DNA of 11,634 nt. It comes from a bacterium. GTDB lineage: Bacteria > T1Sed10-126. Below are positions 6,461 through 11,634 of this stretch, in pieces. The notes below the pieces were generated by a model that had not been told where the DNA came from, searched no databases, and saw nothing but the letters and a program-made list of their open reading frames with translations. Both the position numbers and the translations under genes were made by a program. The stretch is taken from assembly GCA_003554945.1 (NCBI GenBank), contig PWHN01000054.1:1-11634 (forward strand), in the 5' to 3' direction. Within the stretch, counting starts at the first letter, position 1. Every line of letters begins with the position of its first letter.

Positions 6461-6519
6461 TCTGACGCTTGCACAAAGTAAACTCAGCTCTTTTAATTTT
6501 TTAATAAAAGGTGATTAAA

Positions 6520-6996
6520 TTGATAGATTTCAACGAGCGGACAGGTTTTACGCTGATCGAACTACTGGTAGTAATCGCTATCATTGGCATCTTAGCCGCC
6601 GCGGCAGTTCCCCAGGTAATGGACGCCATATGCGATGCGCGTGTAAGTTCTGTTTTGTCTGATCTGCGGACTGTTGAGCAGGCCACTGTCCAATATACCG
6701 TTAATGAAGGTGAAGATTTCTGGGGCACTGGTTCTGGGGGTGGAAAATGTAACTTAAGTGCTGATTGTTCAGAACTAGAAGATTATCTTCCAGAATACCT
6801 ATGGAAAGGGGGCGTTCCCGACGATGAGCCTCGCTTGCGTTTTGAAAATGATCATGGCACTGACGATCAGCGACGTATAGCAATTGATATACCTAACGGA
6901 TGCGGCTGGGTCGATGACGACGATGAAGAATGCGTGGGGGGACTAATTGTATATAATATAGACACGGGCCACAGAGAAGGGCAATTTTGCGACTGA
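6520..6996 (+). CDS. Type IV pilin-like / pseudopilin (class III signal)
   Basis: 158 residues. A short leader (MIDFNERTG) is followed by the prepilin peptidase site G^FTLIE and a hydrophobic helix LLVVIAIIGILAAAAVPQ, with Glu at position +5. This is the class III signal of type IV pilins and type II secretion pseudopilins: the leader is cleaved by PilD-like peptidase and the helix packs into the filament core. The remaining globular domain is very acidic (DDDDEE) and has six Cys, probably forming disulfides outside the cell. TTG 6520 is preferred over GTG 6511 because GTG lies inside the AGGTGAT ribosome-binding site. No assembly genes adjoin it, so it is an orphan pilin that would rely on machinery elsewhere. 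Two stops in tandem (TGA TAA) end it. Confidence 0.85.
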   Translation: MIDFNERTGFTLIELLVVIAIIGILAAAAVPQVMDAICDARVSSVLSDLRTVEQATVQYTVNEGEDFWGTGSGGGKCNLSADCSELEDYLPEYLWKGGVPDDEPRLRFENDHGTDDQRRIAIDIPNGCGWVDDDDEECVGGLIVYNIDTGHREGQFCD

Positions 6997-7040
6997 TAAT
7001 TAATTCTACATTTAAAAAGCATTTGTGGTAATTCTAGCCG

Positions 7041-7076
7041 TCAAATACAGCCCGTTTTTCCCAGGGGCTTGTGGAC
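7041..7076 (-). pseudogene. Degenerate copy of the cysC 3' end (12 codons)
   Basis: These 36 bases match the last 36 bases of the intact cysC gene (10788-10823) at 30 positions, in the same strand and ending with an in-phase stop: VHKPLGKTGCI here against VHKHLEKLGYI in CysC. Similarity stops abruptly on both sides, and an in-frame TAA lies just upstream. It is too short to be a gene; it looks like a rearrangement scar or a repeat that happens to include the cysC end. Confidence 0.55.
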
Positions 7077-7089
7077 GAAAAATTAATAT

Positions 7090-7224
7090 TTAAAACAATC
7101 CCAAAAAATATCCGATTATCAGCAAAATTGCGACCACAATCGCGAACTTAGCCGTTATAGTCAGCTTCTTTGTACCCCGGGGATCGGGCTTAAACTTCGG
7201 CCTCTCTCGTTTCCACTTCTTCAT
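7090..7224 (-). CDS. Small single-span membrane protein (44 aa)
   Basis: ATG at 7224 is preceded by a GAGGGTGAG ribosome-binding site. Twenty strongly basic residues (MKKWKRERPKFKPDPRGTKK) are followed by one hydrophobic helix (about 26-44, FAIVVAILLIIGYFLGLF) ending at TAA. The positive N-terminus predicts an N-in, C-out inner-membrane protein. It lies 70 bases downstream of the RAYT transposase in the same orientation, separated by two copies of the RAYT-flanking repeat, so it may be co-transcribed with it. The family is not recognised. The good start signal and clean basic-plus-hydrophobic layout argue that it is real; its length makes it easy to miss. Confidence 0.6.
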   Translation of the reverse strand: MKKWKRERPKFKPDPRGTKKLTITAKFAIVVAILLIIGYFLGLF

Positions 7225-7239
7225 CTTCTCACCCTCATA

Positions 7240-7298
7240 GTGTCAGAGTTAAACTTTAAACTTTAGCTTTTGGGTCAGAGTTAAACTTTAAACTTTAG
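7240..7298 (+). repeat. RAYT-flanking repeat, two left copies
   Basis: Two 27-base copies (7240-7266 and 7272-7298) share TCAGAGTTAAAC and end AAACTTTAG; they differ at one base (GTGTC against GGGTC). The TAA stop of the transposase (7297-7295) lies inside the second copy. They fill the space between the transposase and the small membrane protein gene. Confidence 0.85.
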
Positions 7299-8224
7299 CC
7301 CCACTTCCCCAAAAATTTCTTCATTTTTTGAGATTTGTCGGATTGTTTAAATTTTCTGATCCCTTTACTCACAGCCGTTGGTGACATTTCAAAAATTTCG
7401 GCTATCTCGGTTACTGATAAATGTGCCCTGATTTTAAGCAGGTAGAAAGCTAAAAAACGGATTCTACTATGTCTCTGGTCACGCTTGGTCTCAATCAAAT
7501 CTTCTAATTCCGCAAATCCCCAATAATCGCAGATTTCGTCAAGAATAATCGACGGCGAAATGGGACCGCCTCGATCAGCGGTTCCCCGACGGGGCCTATC
7601 CAATTGAGCCAACACATTTTCAAGAAAATCTTCATCTCCTATAACCTTTACCCGCCGCGCCTCAAGTCTGCCCTGCTCAATTTTCTGCTGCGCTGTGGTG
7701 TTATTTTTTAGAAGATTAAATAATTCTTCCAACTCAACTTCCAGTCTATTTAGCAGTGCTGGCCAGTCAACTACAGGCTCCTCGTATTCCGCTTCACTTA
7801 TCGAAGTCCAGGAATGGACCACTTGTCCTTCCCCAGTCAAACCGGCTCTTTGCGGGTTTGTCAGGATATAGATAATCAGAGTTTTGAAATACTTTTCGCT
7901 TGAAACCAACTCCGAAAAATACCTCCTTTCAACTTGATGACCGGTAAAACCATGTTTTTGATTGAAATAACGGGCATATTCAGACTCAACAGCCTGCATA
8001 AAATCAGATAACCGTCCCTCGTCGGATTCCAGTGCTATATGAAAGTGGCTATCCATAAGAGCATACGCGTAAATTGTTATTCCATATTCAGCAACATAGC
8101 GACGTAAATATTCACGAAATATTGCGCGATCGCTTTCATCATAAAAATAGTTGTGTTCTTTTGCACCACGGTTGCTGACGTGGTGAATAGCACCAGGATA
8201 ATCTATCCTTAAAGGACGTGGCAT
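7295..8224 (-). CDS. REP-associated tyrosine transposase (Y1/IS200-like HUH nuclease) with DnaA domain IV-like C-terminus
   Basis: 309 residues. The start MPRPLRIDYPGAIHHVSNRG, then IYAYALMDSHFHIALE with the HUH motif H60-F61-H62, and EYARYFNQKHGFTGH with candidate catalytic Tyr83/Tyr86, are typical of RAYT proteins. These nick single-stranded palindromic REP DNA through a 5'-phosphotyrosine link. Classic RAYTs are shorter; here a C-terminal extension (about 245-300: FLAFYLLKIRAHLSVTEIAE, then MSPTAVSKGIRKF) resembles the helix-turn-helix of DnaA domain IV and may give sequence-specific binding. ATG 8224 is chosen because AGGTGAT lies five bases upstream. The gene is divergent from the helicase, and the flanking repeats are likely partners of this enzyme. 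Confidence 0.85.
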   Translation of the reverse strand: MPRPLRIDYPGAIHHVSNRGAKEHNYFYDESDRAIFREYLRRYVAEYGITIYAYALMDSHFHIALESDEGRLSDFMQAVESEYARYFNQKHGFTGHQVERRYFSELVSSEKYFKTLIIYILTNPQRAGLTGEGQVVHSWTSISEAEYEEPVVDWPALLNRLEVELEELFNLLKNNTTAQQKIEQGRLEARRVKVIGDEDFLENVLAQLDRPRRGTADRGGPISPSIILDEICDYWGFAELEDLIETKRDQRHSRIRFLAFYLLKIRAHLSVTEIAEIFEMSPTAVSKGIRKFKQSDKSQKMKKFLGKWG

Positions 8225-8255
8225 TTTTATCACCTATGTTAAAATATTTGCAGGT

Positions 8256-8332
8256 GCTAAAGTTTAGCTCTGGCACTCTTAAGTTTAAAGTTTAACTCTG
8301 ACACTTGCAAGTTTAAAGTTTAACTCTGACAC
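8256..8332 (-). repeat. RAYT-flanking repeat, three inverted right copies
   Basis: Copies at 8278-8304 and 8307-8332 read AAGTTTAAAGTTTAACTCTG then ACAC, the reverse complement of the left copies. A third (8256-8276) lacks one internal AAGTTTA unit and has a TGGCAC end. They occupy the region between the divergent transposase and helicase genes, ending 11 bases before the helicase ribosome-binding site. Confidence 0.85.
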
Positions 8333-8354
8333 TTTCAAGCTTGAGGTAGATATA

Positions 8355-10589
8355 GTGGCGAAGCAAGAGGAATTTCTTCAGAGGTTGGATGAAGCGCAGA
8401 AAAAATCGATTCAAAAGCAGCTTCAGAATTTTTCCGAAGAAAGACGGGAATTAATCTGGGAGCTGTTGGCCGGGGATGAGTTTGTACTTAATCCGCGGCA
8501 GGCGGAGGCACTGGTTCACGACCACGATAAGGACGGTCCACTGCTTATCCTGGCAGGGGCCGGTAGTGGCAAAACAGCAATAGTTATCCGACGAATCGTC
8601 TATCTCTATCTACTTGGCTACGATCCCGAAGAGGTAATTGCAATAACATTTACCAACAAAGCAGCGCGCGAGATGCTAAATCGGGCGGTTGGTCTGCTGG
8701 TTGACCTGCGCGATGAAGCAAAAGGAGAGACAAAAAAATATCTGGACGATATACTGAAAAAAACCGGCGACGCCTGGGTGGGAACTTTTCACTCCCTGGG
8801 CCGGCGAATGCTTAAGTTGGAACATCCGGAGTCCGGCCGACCCCTGAGCACCTACATACACAAGCTTTTTAAACCACCTTTTCACATACTGGACCAGGAC
8901 GAACGAGTCGAGTTTTTTGGTAAATGTTTCCACGACACATTTCACGGGACTGAGCCGTTTGAGCTGGATGATCTGGAAGAAAAAATAATCAAGTGGCGAC
9001 AGCACGGTTTAACCCCCGGTGATCTGACAACAAAAAAGCTGGATGACCTGAAACAGAAAGCGCGCAAGCTTTACCGTAAATACCAGACTGAAAAGTATAC
9101 CCATCAGCCCACACTGCTCGACTTCCAGGATCTTCTCCTCTACCCTGTTCAGCTGCTTCGGGACGACGAAAACACCGGTGATTTCTTGAGACAAAAGTTC
9201 AAGCACGTATTAATAGACGAGTTTCAGGACACCAACCCAGTGCAATTTCAGCTGGCCGGGCTCTTATCAGAGGGCAGCAATAACCTGATAGCAGTAGGCG
9301 ATGACGCGCAGGCAATCTACGCCTGGCGGGGTGCAGATATTACTAACATACAGGACTTCCAGGAGCATTTCCCAAACTCAAAAGTGATTCGTCTGGAAGA
9401 AAACTATCGCTCGCAGGCACGAATTGTAATGTCAGCAAACGAGGTATTTCGAGACGACGACCAGGTAGAGCCCAAGCAGGTAAAGCCGGCGAAGGGAGAC
9501 GCAACGGGACTTTCATACGGACAAAAAATTTCGCTATACAAATGTCTGACCGACCGGGAGGAACGGGGACTGATTAGTTATAAAATCAAGAACCTGGTCT
9601 GGGAAGACAAATATGAACTTGGGGACTTTGTTATTTTTGTTCGTGTAAACCGTCAGCTTGAGCCAATTCAGCGGCACCTGGACGACGAAGGGATCCCTAA
9701 CCTTGAACTGGGAGACAGATCATTTTTTGAAATAGAACAAGTAAAACTATTTCTCAGCGCACTGCGAATTGTTTATGGAATAGTGACAATGCAGATCGAA
9801 GGTGAGGTGGAAGACAACTCTTTTTACAGCGATGAGCTGGAGAAATGGTTTCAGCGCCCAGAGGCTTCATTTACAGACGAATTTTTTGAAAAAATCCATC
9901 GGGAGGGGGAAATATTTCTCTCGATTGTTCGTGACAAACGAAGAAAACAGCTTTATCAAAAATTGAAAGACGAGGATCAAAAACAATTTAAGAAAGAACT
10001 GGAGCTATTTAACCAACTGATTGAAGTTGTTAGCGATGGCGGAGAGATTCTCGAACTGGCTAAAACTATCGGCAGTGAGGACGAAACAGGGGAAAAGAAA
10101 GACGTTATCTCCGGGATTGATTTCAAGACTTTATTTGTAGACTGGGTAAAGAGGACAAGCGAAGGCAAGGGACGCGAGGGATTGGAGAATTTCTTGCGGG
10201 CGGTGGAGGAACAGAAAATGGACCCCCAGTTTGTGGCCGGTGACCCGAAAAAGTTTGTTAAGCTGACTACTTTACACGGAGCTAAAGGACTGGAGTTCGC
10301 GGTAGTATTTTTCACCGGTCTCGAGGAAGAGGTCTGTCCCTACAAGCATCCACACGTTAAGGACTATGATAAGGACCGGCTTGCAGAAGAAAAACGACTT
10401 TTTTACGTTGGGATTACGAGGGCAGAGGACGAGTTAAACCTGATCTGGGTAAAGCGACGCGACTGGTTCGGTAGCCCGAAAAAATTCAAAAAGAGCAGAT
10501 TTTTGAAACTGCTGCCCAAGGATATGATGTTAAAGAAAAGGCCACCTCGCAGTTTTTTGCAAAGCCTGACTGCCTCATTTGTTCGTTAA
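8355..10589 (+). CDS. UvrD/PcrA/Rep-type superfamily I DNA helicase
   Basis: 744 residues, full length. Motifs in order: Q motif LNPRQAEAL (45-53), Walker A GAGSGKT (68-74), FTNKAAREM (99-107), GTFHS (143-147), DEFQDTN (288-294), GDDAQAIYAWRGA (315-327), ENYRS (349-353), LHGAKGLEF (640-648), and VGITRAED (685-692). All ATPase and helicase motifs are intact. Such enzymes unwind DNA 3'-to-5' in nucleotide excision repair, mismatch repair or replication restart. An N-terminal stretch of about 40 charged residues precedes the core. The 2B-domain region (about 475-600) is divergent, so assignment to PcrA rather than another UvrD-like helicase is uncertain. The start is GTG 8355 with GAGGT seven bases upstream. 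Its leader carries the RAYT repeats, and it converges with cysC. Confidence 0.92.
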   Translation: MAKQEEFLQRLDEAQKKSIQKQLQNFSEERRELIWELLAGDEFVLNPRQAEALVHDHDKDGPLLILAGAGSGKTAIVIRRIVYLYLLGYDPEEVIAITFTNKAAREMLNRAVGLLVDLRDEAKGETKKYLDDILKKTGDAWVGTFHSLGRRMLKLEHPESGRPLSTYIHKLFKPPFHILDQDERVEFFGKCFHDTFHGTEPFELDDLEEKIIKWRQHGLTPGDLTTKKLDDLKQKARKLYRKYQTEKYTHQPTLLDFQDLLLYPVQLLRDDENTGDFLRQKFKHVLIDEFQDTNPVQFQLAGLLSEGSNNLIAVGDDAQAIYAWRGADITNIQDFQEHFPNSKVIRLEENYRSQARIVMSANEVFRDDDQVEPKQVKPAKGDATGLSYGQKISLYKCLTDREERGLISYKIKNLVWEDKYELGDFVIFVRVNRQLEPIQRHLDDEGIPNLELGDRSFFEIEQVKLFLSALRIVYGIVTMQIEGEVEDNSFYSDELEKWFQRPEASFTDEFFEKIHREGEIFLSIVRDKRRKQLYQKLKDEDQKQFKKELELFNQLIEVVSDGGEILELAKTIGSEDETGEKKDVISGIDFKTLFVDWVKRTSEGKGREGLENFLRAVEEQKMDPQFVAGDPKKFVKLTTLHGAKGLEFAVVFFTGLEEEVCPYKHPHVKDYDKDRLAEEKRLFYVGITRAEDELNLIWVKRRDWFGSPKKFKKSRFLKLLPKDMMLKKRPPRSFLQSLTASFVR

Positions 10590-10601
10590 TTTCTTTCTTA
10601 A

Positions 10602-10643
10602 ATGGATTGCGGGTCGTTGCCCGCAATGACGAGCGGTAGGTCA
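10602..10643 (+). repeat. REP-like palindrome downstream of the helicase
   Basis: ATTGCGGG (10606-10613), 6-base loop, CCCGCAAT (10620-10627), then GACGAGCGGTAGG. It is the third copy of the family at 6158-6186 and 6303-6341. It lies 13 bases after the helicase stop and could act as a transcript end or mRNA-stabilising hairpin, though there is no U-tract. Confidence 0.8.
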
Positions 10644-10670
10644 AAATGAAGTTCAAGTTCCCCCCTCACC

Positions 10671-10793
10671 TGTATCCTCTCCCTCGGAGGGGAGAGGAAA
10701 TAAATCTAAAACGCTTGTACCTTCTCCCTCGGAGGGGAGAGGAGATAAATCGAAAGCGCTGTATCTTCTCCCTCCCGGGGAGAGGAATTAAAT
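10671..10793 (+). repeat. Three tandem 45-base hairpin repeats between convergent genes
   Basis: Unit one 10671-10715, unit two 10716-10760, and a shortened third from 10760. Each contains the inverted repeat CTCTCCC/GGGGAGAG (or close variant) followed by AAATAAAT-like sequence. They lie just beyond the cysC stop and downstream of the helicase, so they may act as bidirectional terminators; this is inferred. Confidence 0.75.
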
Positions 10794-11408
10794 ATAGCCC
10801 AGTTTTTCCAGGTGCTTGTGGACGGTCTGTTCGTCCTCGTCTTCTGGAACGTCCGGGACCTGCTGAAGAAAGCCCTCCTGAGCGAGATAGACCATTACCC
10901 TGTCAGCACTTTCCTCAACCGTCTCATCTTCGGTGTAGAGAGCAAGGTCAGGAGTAACCGGCTGTTCATAGGGAGCGTCAATGCCGGTAAATCCTTCTAT
11001 TTCTCCCTCCTGGGCCTTCTTATACATTCCCTTCGGGTCCCGTTCGATACAGACCTCAACCGGTGCTTCCACATGAACAATTCGAACGTCAGCTATTTCG
11101 TTACGAACATAGTCCCGCTGGGCGCGATAGGGAGTAATAAAGCTACAGAGGGTAATAACGTCGTTGCGCTGCAACATTTTAGCAACAAAAGCAACGCGGG
11201 CAATATTTTTATCACGATCACGGCGAGAAAATCCAAGATCTGCTGTCAGGGACTGACGAACAACATCGCCATCCAACCGTTCGATCCTCTCCCCCTGGTC
11301 AAGCAGCCGCCTCTCAACCAATTTAGCAACGGTAGTTTTGCCGGAGGCGGGCAGCCCGGTAAGCCAGAGGCAGACGCCTTCGCTATCTTTATGAGACAAG
11401 TTAGTCAT
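10788..11408 (-). CDS. cysC: Adenylylsulfate (APS) kinase
   Basis: 206 residues. Walker A GLPASGKTT (18-26), DGD (46-48), GFSRRDRDKNIARV (59-72), ITPYRAQRDYVR (91-102), and KGMYKKAQEGEIEGFTGID (126-144) are diagnostic of CysC, which phosphorylates adenylylsulfate to PAPS in sulfate activation. The Ser that forms the phospho-intermediate in E. coli is Thr (T92) here. The usual C-terminus (YLAQEGFL, about 174-181) is followed by an acidic 25-residue extension ending KLGYI. The start at ATG 11408 has AGGAG eight bases upstream. No sulfate adenylyltransferase is in the window. The neighbours are a TPR-like gene upstream and the convergent helicase. Confidence 0.93.
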   Translation of the reverse strand: MTNLSHKDSEGVCLWLTGLPASGKTTVAKLVERRLLDQGERIERLDGDVVRQSLTADLGFSRRDRDKNIARVAFVAKMLQRNDVITLCSFITPYRAQRDYVRNEIADVRIVHVEAPVEVCIERDPKGMYKKAQEGEIEGFTGIDAPYEQPVTPDLALYTEDETVEESADRVMVYLAQEGFLQQVPDVPEDEDEQTVHKHLEKLGYI

Positions 11409-11430
11409 TATTAAAACTCCTGTTTAGAAA

Positions 11431-11526
11431 GTTGAAAAGTTAAAAAGTTAAAAAGTTAGAAAGTTAGAAAGTTAAAAAGTTAGAAAGTTAAAAAGTTAGA
11501 AAGTTGCAAAGTGGTAAAGTTTAAAA
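11431..11526 (+). repeat. Tandem octamer array upstream of cysC
   Basis: Twelve consecutive 8-base units of the form GTTARAAA (GTTAAAAA, GTTAGAAA, then GTTGCAAA, GTGGTAAA and GTTTAAAA at the right end). The array begins 22 bases from the cysC ATG, so it occupies the expected promoter/leader of cysC. Confidence 0.9.
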
Positions 11527-11562
11527 GGATGAGGATAAAAAATCAAGGGAGATGGTGGCCTG

Positions 11563-11634
11563 TCAATTTCGGAGGTTCTCCAAATTCCGACGGGCTCTCT
11601 CCTCGTCGGGATCAAGCTCCAGCACCTTCTCAAA
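11563..11634 (-). CDS. C-terminal end of a TPR-like protein (partial)
   Basis: Twenty-three residues read from the right edge to TGA 11565-11563: EKVLELDPDEERARRNLENL is the closing part of a tetratricopeptide repeat (the A-helix LELDP signature and Arg/Asn-rich helix that often end such proteins). TPR domains mediate protein-protein contacts; nothing more can be said without the rest. It is upstream of and in the same orientation as cysC, 154 bases away across the octamer array. Confidence 0.65.
   Translation of the reverse strand, partial: FEKVLELDPDEERARRNLENLRN

Larger units (their letters stand above)
7240..8332 (-). mobile_element. RAYT transposase with inverted flanking repeats (REP/RAYT-like unit)
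   Basis: A Y1-type transposase gene lies between two copies of a 27-base repeat on the left (7240-7266, 7272-7298) and three copies in inverse orientation on the right (8256-8276 shortened, 8278-8304, 8307-8332). The inverted outer arrangement is what is known for REP-associated tyrosine transposases and their REP elements. No target-site duplication was identified. In characterised RAYTs the gene is usually domesticated rather than freely transposing. Confidence 0.6.

Noticed and set aside
10646-10957. Plus-strand open frame with 15-residue repeats (LPRRGEEI)
   Set aside because: It is a translation of the 45-base hairpin repeats continuing antisense into cysC.
10812-11414. A 200-residue plus-strand open frame
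   Set aside because: It is the complement of cysC, which has all APS kinase motifs and a good ribosome-binding site.
11431-11526. CRISPR-like array
   Set aside because: Units are 8 bases with no spacers, so it is a simple tandem repeat.

Overview
The window looks like bacterial chromosome from a halophile-leaning organism. The secreted and pilin proteins are extremely rich in Asp and Glu. Start sites carry Firmicutes-style AGGTGAT or AGGAGG Shine-Dalgarno sites. TTG and GTG starts are common. A moderately halophilic, anaerobic Firmicute-like lineage (for example Halanaerobiales) would fit, but that is a guess from composition and style, not from a marker gene. Most intergenic space is packed with short dispersed repeats.

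Layout. Positions 1-2570 (minus) hold most of a large exported protein with two phospholipase D (HKD) motifs followed by fibronectin III/Ig-like domains; its 3' end lies outside the window. Positions 2655-5102 form a toxin-antitoxin island: an orphan ribbon-helix-helix antitoxin-like gene with a repeat-derived linker and hydrophobic tail (minus), an addiction-module antitoxin plus RelE/ParE-type toxin pair (plus), and an AbrB-type antitoxin plus VapC PIN toxin pair (minus). Each has a recognisable TATACT -10 box, and the modules are separated by copies of the same intergenic repeats. Positions 5103-6519 are gene-free and consist largely of repeats (GCGA arrays, G-runs, GTCATT...AATCC palindromes, AGCT/AAAG runs).

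Positions 6520-6996 (plus) encode a lone type IV pilin-like pseudopilin. Next come a degenerate 12-codon copy of the cysC 3' end (7041-7076), an uncatalogued 44-residue single-span membrane protein (7090-7224, minus), and a RAYT-type (REP-associated, Y1/IS200-like) transposase with a DnaA domain IV-like C-terminus (7295-8224, minus). The transposase is bracketed by five copies of its own repeat in inverted orientation. Positions 8355-10589 (plus) encode a complete UvrD/PcrA-type helicase. It converges on cysC (adenylylsulfate kinase, 10788-11408, minus), with three tandem hairpin repeats between them. An octamer tandem repeat precedes cysC, and the C-terminal end of a TPR-like protein enters at the right edge.

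The most interesting items are the RAYT with its matched inverted repeats and neighbouring small membrane protein, the chimeric RHH-linker-membrane protein with an operator-like dyad over its promoter, the apparently decaying toxin, and the repeat-bracketed TA modules.
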